Below, one piece after another: positions 32,360-41,609 of a stretch of DNA of 44,609 nt. The notes beneath the pieces are model-generated. The model searched no databases. It was not told where the DNA came from and saw only the letters and a list, made by a program, of their open reading frames with translations. The stretch lies in the NCBI RefSeq assembly GCF_023516595.1, contig NZ_JAMGBG010000156.1, positions 1 through 44,609 of the forward strand, in the 5' to 3' direction. The number at the start of each line of letters is the position of its first letter. The stretch's first letter is position 1. A program made the translations under genes and the position numbers. This stretch comes from Streptomyces neyagawaensis. Lineage in GTDB: Bacteria; Actinomycetota; Actinomycetes; Streptomycetales; Streptomycetaceae.

Positions 32360-32420
32360 GTCGCTCGGCCAGCTTGGTGGACGTCGAAAGCAGACGAGGC
32401 ACACCAGACGGAGGAATCCC

Positions 32421-33137
32421 ATGAAGCGCAACATCGTCATCGCCACCGTCGCGGCCGCCGCCCTGATCGGCGGAGGCACCGCGACCGCCATCGCGGTCGC
32501 GGGTGACGACGAGGCGCCGGCGAAGAAGACGGTCACGGTGGCGAACGACGACAACGACCGCGACGACGCCCAGGACACCGACGACACCGCGCAGGACAGG
32601 GCCGAGGACAAGGCGGAGGACAAGGCCGAGGACCGGGCCGCCCGTGACACGGACGAGGACGCCGAGGACAAGGCGGAGAACGCGGCCGACGCCAAGGCCG
32701 CGCAGATCACCGCCGCCGACGCGATCGAGGCGGCGCTGAAGCACACGTCCGGTACGGCGGTCTCCGCCGACCTCGACGACGAGGGCACGACCTACGTGTG
32801 GGACGTCGACGTACTGACGGGCGGCGGCTCCTGGCACAGCGTCCAGATCGACCCGGCCACCGGGAAGGTTCTCGGCTCGCACACTGAGAAGGACGACGAC
32901 GGTGACGACGCCGCCGAGACCGCGCGGATCCGGGACGCGCTCAAGGGCAGCTCGGTGACCGCCGCGGAGGCCGCGGAGGCCGCCGCCGCGAAGGGCACCG
33001 TCACCTCCGTCGACCTCGACGAGGAGAGCCGGGACAAGGCGTGGGAGGTCGACACCACCGCCGCGAACGGCACGGGCAGCGACTGGCGCGTGGCGCTGGA
33101 CACGGGCAAGGTCACGGCCGACCGCACGAATGGCTGA
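32421..33137 (+). CDS. Exported PepSY-domain protein
   Basis: 238 residues with an N-terminal signal or anchor (IVIATVAAAALIGGGTATAIAVAG), a very acidic low-complexity stretch of DxAED repeats (about 40-95), and two PepSY-type repeats. The first is ITAADAIEAALKHTSGTAVSADLDDEG...WHSVQIDPATGKVLG; the second is VTAAEAAEAAAAKGTVTSVDLDEE...WRVALDTGKV. PepSY proteins are often targets or modulators of two-component systems. This one is transcribed away from the regulator genes across the TTCAGG repeats. Confidence 0.88.
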   Translation: MKRNIVIATVAAAALIGGGTATAIAVAGDDEAPAKKTVTVANDDNDRDDAQDTDDTAQDRAEDKAEDKAEDRAARDTDEDAEDKAENAADAKAAQITAADAIEAALKHTSGTAVSADLDDEGTTYVWDVDVLTGGGSWHSVQIDPATGKVLGSHTEKDDDGDDAAETARIRDALKGSSVTAAEAAEAAAAKGTVTSVDLDEESRDKAWEVDTTAANGTGSDWRVALDTGKVTADRTNG

Positions 33138-33223
33138 CCGCCGGATGCCTTTCCGGGCCGTGGTTCGACTGCGGCCCGGTAGGGGTTGTTCGCGCCCTCG
33201 CGGCGGAGCCGCATGTGTCACCG

Positions 33224-33348
33224 CCCCGCGCCCCTGAAAAGCGATCGGGGCTGCGCCCCGTGCTTTTCAGGATGAAGGGCGGGCCGCAGGCCCGTTCCCT
33301 TCAGGGGCGCGGGGAACTGCGCGAGAAACCACGACGCACCCGCAGCCG
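33224..33348. repeat. Branched palindromic repeat with dispersed 47-bp repeat, copy 2
   Basis: An outer 15-bp perfect stem (33224-33238 with 33300-33314) encloses two further hairpins. One is CCTGAAAAGC/GCTTTTCAGG (33233-33242 with 33262-33271, sharing bases with the outer arm) containing GGGG-CTGCG-CCCC. The other is CGGGCC-GCA-GGCCCG (33281-33295). The last 47 bp (33302-33348) match the repeat at 30087-30133. It fills the gap between the convergent PepSY and meaB genes and could act as a bidirectional terminator. Confidence 0.8.
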
Positions 33349-33384
33349 CCGACGCCCCCCCCGGCCCCCACCCATAAGGCGCCC

Positions 33385-34341
33385 TCACCCCTCCGTCAGG
33401 CCGGCGACCAGTTCGTCGGCCGCCCGGTAGGGGTCCAGCTCCCCCTCCACGATCCGCTCCGCGAGAGCGGACAGGCGGCGGTCTCCGTGGAGGTCCCCGA
33501 TCCGCTCCCGCAGCGCGGTCACCGCGATCGTCTCGACCTCGCGCGCGGCGCGGGCCCGCCGCCGCTCCGCGAGCACCCCGCGCTCCTCCATCCACGCCCG
33601 GTGCTTCTCCAGCGCCTCGACGACCTCGTCGACGCCCTCGCTGCGTGCCGCGACCGTCTTGACGATCGGCGGCCGCCAGTCCCCGGGGCCGCGCGTCTCG
33701 CCGAGCCCGAGCATGTGGTTCAGCTCGCGCGCGGTCGCGTCGGCGCCGTCCCGGTCGGCCTTGTTGACGACGTAGACGTCACCGATCTCCAGGATCCCGG
33801 CCTTGGCCGCCTGGATGCCGTCACCCATGCCGGGCGCCAGCAGCACCACGGACGTGTCGGCCTGGGAGGCGATCTCCACCTCCGACTGGCCGACACCGAC
33901 CGTCTCGACCAGCACCACGTCGCAGCCCGCCGCGTCGAGGACGCGGATCGCCTGCGGCGCCGCCCAGGCGAGGCCGCCGAGGTGGCCGCGGGTCGCCATG
34001 GAGCGGATGTAGACACCGGGGTCGGAGGCGTGCTCCGACATCCGGACGCGGTCACCGAGCAGCGCGCCCCCGGAGAACGGCGAGGACGGGTCCACCGCCA
34101 GAACGCCGACCCGCTTGCCGGCCTTCCGGTACGCGGTGACCAGCGCCGACGTGGACGTGGACTTGCCCACGCCGGGCGATCCGGTCAGACCGACGACGTA
34201 CGCCCCGCCGGTCAGCGGGGCCAGCGCCGCCATCACCTCGCGCAGTTGCGGGGACGCCCCCTCCACCAGGGAGATCAGCCGGGCGACGGCACGCGGCCGC
34301 CCTTCCCTGGCCTGGGCCACCAGCGTGGGGACGTCCTGCAT
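33385..34341 (-). CDS. meaB: MeaB/ArgK-family G-protein chaperone of B12-dependent mutases
   Basis: 318 residues. GTPase motifs are the Walker A GSPGVGKST (54-62), DPSSPFSGGALLGDR, the Walker B/G3 region ETVGVGQSE (146-154) and NKAD (193-196). MeaB proteins load and protect adenosylcobalamin in methylmalonyl-CoA mutase and relatives. With icmA some 15 kb away and an epimerase nearby, either mutase could be its client. ATG 34341 was chosen because CGGAG precedes it; an in-frame GTG lies at 34371. It follows the thiolase gene by 46 nt, likely in one operon. Confidence 0.94.
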   Translation of the reverse strand: MQDVPTLVAQAREGRPRAVARLISLVEGASPQLREVMAALAPLTGGAYVVGLTGSPGVGKSTSTSALVTAYRKAGKRVGVLAVDPSSPFSGGALLGDRVRMSEHASDPGVYIRSMATRGHLGGLAWAAPQAIRVLDAAGCDVVLVETVGVGQSEVEIASQADTSVVLLAPGMGDGIQAAKAGILEIGDVYVVNKADRDGADATARELNHMLGLGETRGPGDWRPPIVKTVAARSEGVDEVVEALEKHRAWMEERGVLAERRRARAAREVETIAVTALRERIGDLHGDRRLSALAERIVEGELDPYRAADELVAGLTEG

Positions 34342-34387
34342 CACAGCTCCGTTCCGAACAGCCACGTACACCTGGGAGGGGAAGGCC

Positions 34388-35590
34388 TCAGGCCTTGGGT
34401 ACCCGCACGATCAGCGCGTCACCCTGACCGCCGCCGCCGCACAGCGCGGCCGCGCCGACCCCGCCGCCGCGCCGCCTCAGCTCCAGCGCGAGGTGGAGGA
34501 CGAGACGGGCGCCGGACATACCGATCGGGTGGCCGAGGGCGATGGCACCGCCGTTGACATTCACCTTTTCAGGGGACACCCCGAGGTCCTTCATTGACTG
34601 CACGGCGACCGCCGCGAAGGCCTCGTTGATCTCGATGAGGTCGAGATCCGCCACGTCCAGGCCGTCCTTCTTCAGGGCGTGCTGGATCGCGTTGGACGGC
34701 TGCGACTGCAAGGAGTTGTCCGGTCCCGCGACGTTCCCGTGGGCGCCGATCTCGGCGAGCCACTGAAGGCCCAGTTCCTCGGCCTTCTCCTTGCTCATCA
34801 CGACCACGGCCGCGGCACCGTCCGAGATCTGCGAGGCGGAGCCCGCGGTGATCGTGCCGTCCTTGGCGAAGGCCGGGCGCAGCTTGCCCAGCGACTCCGC
34901 GGTGGTCTCGCCCCGGATGCCCTCGTCCTGGCTGAAGACGACCGGCTCGCCCTTGCGCTGCGGGATCTCCACGGGGGTGATCTCCGCGTCGAAGATCCCG
35001 TTCTTCTGCGCGGCGGCCGCCCGCTGGTGGGACAGGGCGGAGAACTCGTCCTGCTCCGGGCGGAGGATGCCGAGGCGGGTGTTGTGCTTCTCGGTGGACT
35101 CGCCCATGGCGATGCCCTCGAAGGCGTCCGTCAGCCCGTCGTACGCCATCGCGTCGAGCATCTGGATCGCACCGTACTTGTAGCCCTCACGGGACTTCGG
35201 CAGCAGGTGCGGGGCGTTGGTCATGGACTCCTGGCCGCCGGCGACGACCACGTCGAACTCGCCGGCGCGGATCAGCTGGTCGGCGAGGGCGATGGCGTCC
35301 AGGCCCGACAGACACACCTTGTTGATGGTGAGGGCGGGCACGTTCATCGGGATGCCCGCCTTGACGGCGGCCTGGCGTGCCGGGATCTGCCCTGCCCCGG
35401 CCTGGAGCACCTGGCCCATGATCACGTACTGCACCTGGTCGCCACCGATCCCCGCACGGTCGAGGGCGGCCTTGATCGCGAAGCCGCCGAGGTCGGCTCC
35501 GGAGAAGGACTTCAGCGACCCGAGCAACCGCCCCATGGGCGTACGCGCGCCCGCGACGATCACCGAGGTCCTGCCGTTCGTTCCAGTCAT
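34388..35590 (-). CDS. Acetyl-CoA C-acetyltransferase (thiolase)
   Basis: 400 residues with the full thiolase catalytic set: C93 in INKVCLSGLDA, H354 in GGAIALGHPIGMSGAR and C384 in ALCGGGGQGDALIV. The length and the motif GGQESMTNAPHLLP fit biosynthetic or degradative acetoacetyl-CoA thiolases. ATG 35590 is chosen because the usual N-terminal VIVAGARTPMGRLLGSLK follows at the correct distance. It leads an operon with meaB and is divergent from the epimerase, so the three genes form a small acyl-CoA/propionate metabolism cluster. Confidence 0.95.
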   Translation of the reverse strand: MTGTNGRTSVIVAGARTPMGRLLGSLKSFSGADLGGFAIKAALDRAGIGGDQVQYVIMGQVLQAGAGQIPARQAAVKAGIPMNVPALTINKVCLSGLDAIALADQLIRAGEFDVVVAGGQESMTNAPHLLPKSREGYKYGAIQMLDAMAYDGLTDAFEGIAMGESTEKHNTRLGILRPEQDEFSALSHQRAAAAQKNGIFDAEITPVEIPQRKGEPVVFSQDEGIRGETTAESLGKLRPAFAKDGTITAGSASQISDGAAAVVVMSKEKAEELGLQWLAEIGAHGNVAGPDNSLQSQPSNAIQHALKKDGLDVADLDLIEINEAFAAVAVQSMKDLGVSPEKVNVNGGAIALGHPIGMSGARLVLHLALELRRRGGGVGAAALCGGGGQGDALIVRVPKA

Positions 35591-35739
35591 GAGGTGCGAT
35601 CCCCTATCCAGCCTGCACGGCCGAGGAGTGAACGAGGGTTTACTTCGAATGTACTGAGTGGCACTCCGTGCCGTCACCCGGCCGTGAGTGTGATCGCTGG
35701 CACGTTGCGTAACCGCTCGATGCGCGCTGCACTGACACC

Positions 35740-36180
35740 ATGCTGACGCGAATCGACCACATCGGGATCGCCTGTTTCGACCTCGACAAGACCGTCGAGT
35801 TCTACCGTGCCACCTACGGCTTCGAGGTGTTCCACTCCGAGGTCAACGAGGAGCAGGGCGTGCGCGAGGCCATGCTCAAGATCAACAGCACGGACGACGG
35901 CGGTGCCTCCTACCTGCAGCTCCTGGAGCCGACCCGCGAGGACTCCACCGTCGCCAAGTGGCTGGCGAAGAACGGCGAGGGGGTGCACCACATCGCCTTC
36001 GGTACGGCCGATGTGGACGCCGACGCCGCCTCGATCAAGGACAAGGGCGTACGCATCCTGTACGAGGAGCCGCGACGCGGTTCCATGGGGTCACGGATCA
36101 CGTTCCTGCACCCGAAGGATTGTCATGGAGTACTGACAGAACTGGTCACTTCGGCGCCAGTTGAGTCACCTGAGCACTGA
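35740..36180 (+). CDS. mce: Methylmalonyl-CoA epimerase
   Basis: 146 residues of the VOC fold that interconvert the (R) and (S) forms of methylmalonyl-CoA. Two beta-alpha-beta modules carry the metal-binding residues: H7 in IDHIGIACFDL, a second His in GVHHIAFGTADVDA and the Glu in VLTELV. Typical segments VEFYRATYGFEVFHSE and PRRGSMGSRITFLHPKDCHGVL are present. It is divergent from the thiolase-meaB operon. The enzyme feeds propionyl-CoA carbon into methylmalonyl-CoA mutase and polyketide extender pools. Confidence 0.96.
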   Translation: MLTRIDHIGIACFDLDKTVEFYRATYGFEVFHSEVNEEQGVREAMLKINSTDDGGASYLQLLEPTREDSTVAKWLAKNGEGVHHIAFGTADVDADAASIKDKGVRILYEEPRRGSMGSRITFLHPKDCHGVLTELVTSAPVESPEH

Positions 36181-36213
36181 CCCCCGTACATATGGGCCGG
36201 TAGGGTTGGGGGT

Positions 36214-36240
36214 GGCCGTCCCCTTCACCGGGCGACGGCC
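36214..36240 (+). terminator. Stem-loop after the epimerase gene
   Basis: GGCCGTC (36214-36220) pairs with GACGGCC (36234-36240) around a 13-nt loop that can extend the stem (CCC/GGG). It lies 33 nt after the epimerase stop. It could be a terminator or part of the scy leader. The rest of the gap up to scy at 36424 shows a possible TAGGGT -10 box at 36201-36206 and nothing else clear. Confidence 0.45.
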
Positions 36241-36423
36241 CGGGTCCTGCCGCCTTCCGACGACGGGACTCATGGGCCGGGGTCCAGGTTTCGGGGGACG
36301 AGGGTGAGGGCGGCAGCCCGTGCTCCGCCGTTGATCTGACACCATTCCCCGGGGGCCCCGTTCGCCGGTTGGACGGAGCTCGTTTGCCAGAGGTTGCGAC
36401 CAGGGGACGGATGGGACCGCGCA

Positions 36424-39400
36424 GTGCGGGGCTACGAACGCCAGGAGCGAGAGCCGGCGGCTGACGTCGACCACCTCTCTCGGTTCGAGGCCGAGATGGA
36501 GCGGCTGAAGACCGAGCGGGAAAAGGCGATCCAGCACGCCGAGGACCTCGGCTACCAGGTCGAGGTGCTGCGCGCCAAGCTGCACGAGGCGCGCCGCACC
36601 CTCATGTCCCGGCCCGCCTACGACGGCGCCGACCTCGGGTACCAGGCGGAGCAGATGCTGCGCCAGGCCCAGATGCAGGCCGACCAGCTGCGCGCCGACG
36701 CCGAGCGCGAGCTGAGCCAGGCGCGGGCGCAGACCCAGCGGATCCTCCAGGAGCACGCCGAGCAGGCCGCGCGCCTCCAGGCGGAGCTGCACCAGGAGGC
36801 GGTCACCCGCCGCCAGCAGCTCGACCAGGAGCTGTCCGAGCGCCGCCAGACCGTCGAGTCCCACGTCAACGAGAACGTGGCGTGGGCCGAGCAGCTGCGG
36901 GCCCGCTCCGAGCAGCAGGCCCGCCGGCTCGTCGACGAGTCCCGCGCCGAGGCCGAGCAGGCGCTGGCCGCCGCCCGCGCCGAGGCGGAGCGGCTCACCA
37001 ACGAGGCCCGCCAGCGTCTCCAGAGCGACTCCGAGGCCGCCCGCGCGGAGGCCGACCAGATCCTGCGCCGCGCCCGCGCCGAGGCCGAGCGGCTGCTGAA
37101 CGCGGCGTCGACGCAGGCCCAGGAGGCCACCGAGCACGCCGAGCAGCTGCGCTCCTCCTCCGCCACCGAGTCGGACAGCGCCCGCCGCCAGGCCGCCGAG
37201 CTGAGCCGGGCCGCCGAGCAGCGCATGTCGGAGGCCGAGGCGGCGCTGCGCGAGGCGCGGGCCGAGGCGGAGAAGCTGGTCACCGAGGCGAAGGAGAACG
37301 CGGCCAAGGCCCTCTCCACCGCCGAGTCGACCAACGAGCAGCGCACCCGTACGGCCAAGGAGCAGGTCGCCCGGCTGGTCGAGGAGGCCACGAAGGACGC
37401 CGAGGCCACCAAGGCGGCCGCCGAGGAAGTCGTCGCGGACGCCAAGGCCGAGGCGGAGAAGCTGCTCGCCGAGGCGGCCGAGAAGGCCCGCTCGCTCACC
37501 GCGGAGGAGTCCGCCTCCCAGCTCGCCAAGACGGCCAAGACCGCCGAGGACGTGCTGAACAAGGCGTCCGAGGACGCCCGCCGGACCACCAAGGCCGCCG
37601 CCGAGGAGGCCGACCGGATCCGCAAGGAGGCCGAGGCCGAGGCGGACCGGCTGCGGGCCGAGGCGCACGACCTCGCCGAGGAGCTCAAGGGCGCGGCGAA
37701 GGACGACACCAAGGAGTACCGCGCCAAGACGGTCGAGCTGCAGGAGGAGGCGCGCCGGCTGCGCGGCGAGGCCGAGCAGCTGCGTGCCGACGCGGTCGCG
37801 GAGGGCGAGCGGATCCGGTCCGAGGCCCGCCGTGAGGCCGTCCAGCAGATCGAGGAGGCGGCGAAGACCGCCGAGGAGCTGCTCGCCAAGGCGAAGGCGG
37901 ACGCGGACGAGCTGCGGCAGACGGCCACCGCGGACAGCGAGAAGGTCCGCACGGAGGCCATCGAGCGCGCCTCGGCGCTGCGCCGTCAGGCCGAGGAGAC
38001 GCTGGAGCGCACCCGCAAGGAGGCGGAGCGGCACCGCGCCGAGGCCGAGGAGCAGTCCGAGGAGCTGAAGGCCGACGCCGAGCGCGCCGTCCGTGAGCTG
38101 CGCGAGGAGGCCGAGCGGGGCATCGCGACCCGTGAGGCGGAGGCCGCCGAGGGTCTGGCCCGGCTGCACACGGACGCCGAGCAGCGGCTCACCTCCGCCG
38201 AGGAGGCGCTCACCGACGCCCGCGCGGAGGCCGAGCGGATCCGCCGCGAGGCCGCCGAGGAGGCCGACCGGCTGCGCACCGAGGCCGCCGAGCGCATCCG
38301 TACGCTCCAGGCGCAGGCCGAGGCCGAGGCCGAGCGGCTGCGGGACGAGGCCGCGGCGGACGCGTCCGCGTCGCGGGCCGAGGGCGAGGCCGTCGCCGTA
38401 CGTCTGCGGTCGGAGGCCGCGGCCGAGGCGGAGCGGCTGAAGTCGGAGGCGCAGGACACCGCGGACCGGGTGCGGGCGGAGGCGCAGGCCGCCGCGGAGC
38501 GGCTCGCCGCGGAGGCCTCGGAGACGCTGGCCGCCGCTCAGGAGGAGGCCGTCCGGCGCCGCCGCGAGGCCGAGGAACTGCTCGGCTCGGCCCGCCAGGA
38601 GGCGGACCAGGAGCGCCGGCGGGCCCGCGAGCAGAGCGAGGAGCTGCTGGCCTCGGCGCGCAAGCGCGTGGAGGAGGCCGAGACCGAGGCCGTACGGCTG
38701 GTCGAGGAGGCCGAGCGGCGGGCCACGGAGATGGTGTCGGCCGCCGAGCAGCACGCCCAGCAGGTGCGGGACTCCGTCGCCGGGCTGCACGAGCAGGCCC
38801 AGGAGGAGATCGCCGGGCTGCGCAACGCGGCGGAGCACGCGGCGGACCGTACGCGCCGGGAGGCCGAGGAGGAGGCGGACCGGGTCCGCGCCGACGCCTA
38901 CGCGGAGCGGGAGCGGGCCACCGACGACGCCAACCGGGTGCGCCGTGAGGCCCGTGAGGAGACGGACGCGGCGAAGTCGCTCGCGGAGCGCACGGTCGCG
39001 GAGGCGATCGCCGAGGCGGAGCGGGTGCGTTCGGAGGCGTCCGAGCACGCCCAGCGGGTCCGTACGGAGGCCTCCGACACCATCGCGCGGGCCGACCAGG
39101 ACGCCACGCGCACGCGTGCCGAGGCCCGTGAGGACGCCAACCGCATCCGGTCGGACGCGGCGACGCAGGCCGACACCCTCATCACCGAGGTCACCGCCGA
39201 GGCGGAGCGGCTGACACGGGAGACCAACGAGGAGGCCGAGCGGGTCCGGGCGGAGTCCGTCGCCCAGGCCGAGCGGCTGATCTCCGAGGCGACCGACGAC
39301 GCGGAGCGGCTGCGGGCCGAGGCCGCCGAGACGGTCGGTTCCGCGAGGCAGCACGCGGAGCGGGTCCGGCACGACGCCGAGCGGGTCAGGGCCGAGGCGG

Positions 39401-40272
39401 AGGCGGAGGCGGAGCGGCTCACGGCGGCCGCCCGCGACGAGGCCGACCGCACGCTCGACGAGGCCCGCAAGGACGCCAACAAGCGGCGCTCGGAAGCCGC
39501 CGAGCAGGTCGACACGCTCATCACGGAGACCGCGGCGGAGGCCGACAAGCTGCTCGCGGAGGCGCAGAAGCAGGCGCTGAAGACCACCGCGGACGCCGAG
39601 GCACAGGCCGACTCCATGGTGGGCGCGGCCCGCACGGAGGCCGACCGGCTGATCTCCACGGCGACCGTGGAGGGCAACACCACGGTCGAGAAGGCCCGTC
39701 AGGACGCCGACGAGCTGCTGGTCGGCGCGCGCCGGGACGCGACCGCCATAAGGGAGCGGGCGGAGGAACTGCGCGAGCGGATCACGTCGGAGATCGAGGC
39801 GCTGCACGCGCGGGCCCGCCGTGAGTCGGCCGAGACGATGAAATCCGCCGGCGATCGTTGTGACGCGCTGATCAAGGCCGCCGAGGAGCAGTTGGAGAAG
39901 GCTCAGGCGAAGGCCAAGGAGATCGTTTCCGAGGCGAACTCCGAGGCGGGCAAGGTGCGTATCGCCGCCGTGAAGAAGGCCGAGGGTCTTCTGAAGGAGG
40001 CGGAGCAGAAGAAGTCCACGCTCATCCGTGAGGCCGAGGAACTGAAGGCCGAGGCGATCCGTGAGGCCCGCCGTACGGTCGAGGAGGGCAAGCGGGAACT
40101 CGAGGTGCTGGTCCGGCGCCGCGAGGACATCAATGCGGAGATCTCCCGTGTCCAGGACGTCCTGGAGGCGTTGGAGTCTTTTGAGGCCCCGTCGGGCGGC
40201 AAGGACGGTGGAGTCAAGGCGGGTGCCACAGCGGGTGCTACCCGATCGGGTGGCAAGTCGTCAGACGGCTAG
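36424..40272 (+). CDS. scy: Scy, large coiled-coil polarity scaffold
   Basis: About 1282 residues, almost all a single Ala/Glu/Arg-rich coiled coil made of long hendecad-type repeats (AEAERLRxEAxEEADRLR); Scy and FilP were described as carrying a 51-residue coiled-coil repeat. A short different N-terminus (RGYERQEREPAADVDHLSRFEAEMERLK...VLRAKLHEARRTLMSRP) precedes the rod. The C-terminus (from about ERITSEIEAL) is less regular and ends in a Gly/Ala/Thr/Ser tail. Scy assembles with DivIVA and FilP at hyphal tips and marks branching sites. GTG 36424 gives the expected N-terminus; TTG 36394 is in frame. Confidence 0.94.
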   Translation: MRGYERQEREPAADVDHLSRFEAEMERLKTEREKAIQHAEDLGYQVEVLRAKLHEARRTLMSRPAYDGADLGYQAEQMLRQAQMQADQLRADAERELSQARAQTQRILQEHAEQAARLQAELHQEAVTRRQQLDQELSERRQTVESHVNENVAWAEQLRARSEQQARRLVDESRAEAEQALAAARAEAERLTNEARQRLQSDSEAARAEADQILRRARAEAERLLNAASTQAQEATEHAEQLRSSSATESDSARRQAAELSRAAEQRMSEAEAALREARAEAEKLVTEAKENAAKALSTAESTNEQRTRTAKEQVARLVEEATKDAEATKAAAEEVVADAKAEAEKLLAEAAEKARSLTAEESASQLAKTAKTAEDVLNKASEDARRTTKAAAEEADRIRKEAEAEADRLRAEAHDLAEELKGAAKDDTKEYRAKTVELQEEARRLRGEAEQLRADAVAEGERIRSEARREAVQQIEEAAKTAEELLAKAKADADELRQTATADSEKVRTEAIERASALRRQAEETLERTRKEAERHRAEAEEQSEELKADAERAVRELREEAERGIATREAEAAEGLARLHTDAEQRLTSAEEALTDARAEAERIRREAAEEADRLRTEAAERIRTLQAQAEAEAERLRDEAAADASASRAEGEAVAVRLRSEAAAEAERLKSEAQDTADRVRAEAQAAAERLAAEASETLAAAQEEAVRRRREAEELLGSARQEADQERRRAREQSEELLASARKRVEEAETEAVRLVEEAERRATEMVSAAEQHAQQVRDSVAGLHEQAQEEIAGLRNAAEHAADRTRREAEEEADRVRADAYAERERATDDANRVRREAREETDAAKSLAERTVAEAIAEAERVRSEASEHAQRVRTEASDTIARADQDATRTRAEAREDANRIRSDAATQADTLITEVTAEAERLTRETNEEAERVRAESVAQAERLISEATDDAERLRAEAAETVGSARQHAERVRHDAERVRAEAEAEAERLTAAARDEADRTLDEARKDANKRRSEAAEQVDTLITETAAEADKLLAEAQKQALKTTADAEAQADSMVGAARTEADRLISTATVEGNTTVEKARQDADELLVGARRDATAIRERAEELRERITSEIEALHARARRESAETMKSAGDRCDALIKAAEEQLEKAQAKAKEIVSEANSEAGKVRIAAVKKAEGLLKEAEQKKSTLIREAEELKAEAIREARRTVEEGKRELEVLVRRREDINAEISRVQDVLEALESFEAPSGGKDGGVKAGATAGATRSGGKSSDG

Positions 40273-40438
40273 CGGAGTCGGGCTGTTGCGGGTATGGTCC
40301 CGCGCCACTCGATCGTCAGACACCCAATTGTGTTCTTCCTGTGCTCGCCAGGGCCTTGATGCAAAGTTTCTGGCAAGTATTCCGAGGGTCGGCCACTCAA
40401 AAGAGGTGTCATTCTCCAGATCAAACGTGCATCCGCTC

Positions 40439-40502
40439 GATGACACGCCGCTTCGCCCCCTAGGATTCCACCTATCACCTCACCGGTCTCATTCGACAGG
40501 AA
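40439..40502 (+). promoter_or_regulatory. Candidate filP promoter and ribosome-binding site
   Basis: GATGAC (40439-40444) and TAGGAT (40461-40466) are spaced 16 bp, a fair match to the vegetative sigma consensus. AGGAA at about 40499-40503 lies before ATG 40507. The 234-bp scy-filP gap is distinctly more AT-rich than its surroundings. Confidence 0.5.
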
Positions 40503-40506
40503 CCCC

Positions 40507-41445
40507 ATGAGCGACACTTCCCCCTACGGCTTCGAGCTTGTGCGGCGTGGATACGACCGCGCTCAGGTGGACGAACGTATCTCCAAGCTCGTCTCCGACC
40601 GTGACTCCGCTCTCGCCCGCATCACCGCCCTCGAGAAGCGCATCGAGGAGCTCCACCTCGAGACGCAGAACGCCCAGGCCGCGGTCACCGACGCCGAGCC
40701 GTCCTACGCCGGTCTCGGCGCCCGCGTCGAGAAGATCCTCCGCCTCGCCGAGGAGGAGGCGAAGGACCTGCGCGAGGAGGCCCGCCGCGCCGCCGAGCAG
40801 CACCGCGAGCTCGCCGAGTCGGCGGCCCAGCAGGTGCGCAACGACGCCGAGTCGTTCGCCGCGGAGCGCAAGGCCAAGGCCGAGGACGAGGGCGTCCGGA
40901 TCGTCGAGAAGGCCAAGAGCGACGCTTCGCAGCTGCGTGCCGAGGCGCAGAAGGACGCGCAGTCGAAGCGCGAGGAGGCGGACGCCCTCTTCGAGGAGAC
41001 CCGCGCCAAGGCCGCGCAGGCCGCCGCCGACTTCGAGACGAACCTCGCCAAGCGGCGTGAGCAGTCCGAGCGTGACCTCGCTTCGCGGCAGCAGAAGGCC
41101 GAGAAGCGCCTCGCGGAGATCGAGCACCGCGCGGAGCAGCTCCGTCTGGAGGCGGAGAAGCTGCGCACCGACGCCGAGCGCCGCGCCCGCCAGACGGTGG
41201 AGACCGCGCAGCGTCAGGCCGAGGACATCGTCGCGGACGCGAACGCCAAGGCCGACCGGATCCGTTCGGAATCCGAGCGCGAGCTGGCGGCGCTCACCAA
41301 CCGCCGCGACTCCATCAACGCCCAGCTGACGAACGTGCGCGAGATGCTGGCGACGCTCACCGGTGCGGCCGTCGCCGCGGCGGGCACGCCGGTGACCGAC
41401 GACGAGCCGATCTCCCGGGGTGTTCCGGCGCAGCAGACCCGGTAA
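40507..41445 (+). CDS. filP: FilP, filament-forming coiled-coil protein
   Basis: 312 residues. The N-terminus has a DivIVA-like start (SPYGFELVRRGYDRAQVDERISKLVSDRDSALARI), then a coiled coil of Ala/Glu/Lys/Arg heptad and hendecad repeats to about 290, and a short tail ending VPAQQTR. FilP forms an intermediate-filament-like network below the hyphal apex and interacts with DivIVA and Scy. It stands 234 bp after scy with its own promoter-like sequence and is followed by a strong terminator. Old annotations call it a cellulose-binding protein. Confidence 0.95.
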   Translation: MSDTSPYGFELVRRGYDRAQVDERISKLVSDRDSALARITALEKRIEELHLETQNAQAAVTDAEPSYAGLGARVEKILRLAEEEAKDLREEARRAAEQHRELAESAAQQVRNDAESFAAERKAKAEDEGVRIVEKAKSDASQLRAEAQKDAQSKREEADALFEETRAKAAQAAADFETNLAKRREQSERDLASRQQKAEKRLAEIEHRAEQLRLEAEKLRTDAERRARQTVETAQRQAEDIVADANAKADRIRSESERELAALTNRRDSINAQLTNVREMLATLTGAAVAAAGTPVTDDEPISRGVPAQQTR

Positions 41446-41482
41446 CACCGCTGTGTGACGGCTGTCGGCCGTGGGTTCTTGA

Positions 41483-41514
41483 GGGCCCGCATCCCCTTCG
41501 GGGGGTGCGGGCCC
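41483..41514 (+). terminator. Strong terminator after filP
   Basis: A 14-bp stem: GGGCCCGCATCCCC (41483-41496), loop TTCG, GGGGGTGCGGGCCC (41501-41514), with one wobble pair. Two degraded copies of the right arm (GTGCGAGCCCTTCGGTGTGA type) follow in tandem to about 41560. Confidence 0.85.
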
Positions 41515-41609
41515 TTCGGTGTGAGGGGGTGCGAGCCCTTCGGTGTGAGGGGTGCCGGGCGCGGGGTGCCCCGGTGGCAGGTGGCCCGGGCCCGTTCTAG
41601 CGTGGCCGC

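Noticed and set aside
36166..39807. 1213-codon open frame antisense to scy
   Set aside because: It is a mirror of the Ala/Glu/Arg repeat of scy in GC-rich DNA, composed almost only of Leu, Gly, Arg and Val. It has no domain and no ribosome-binding site.
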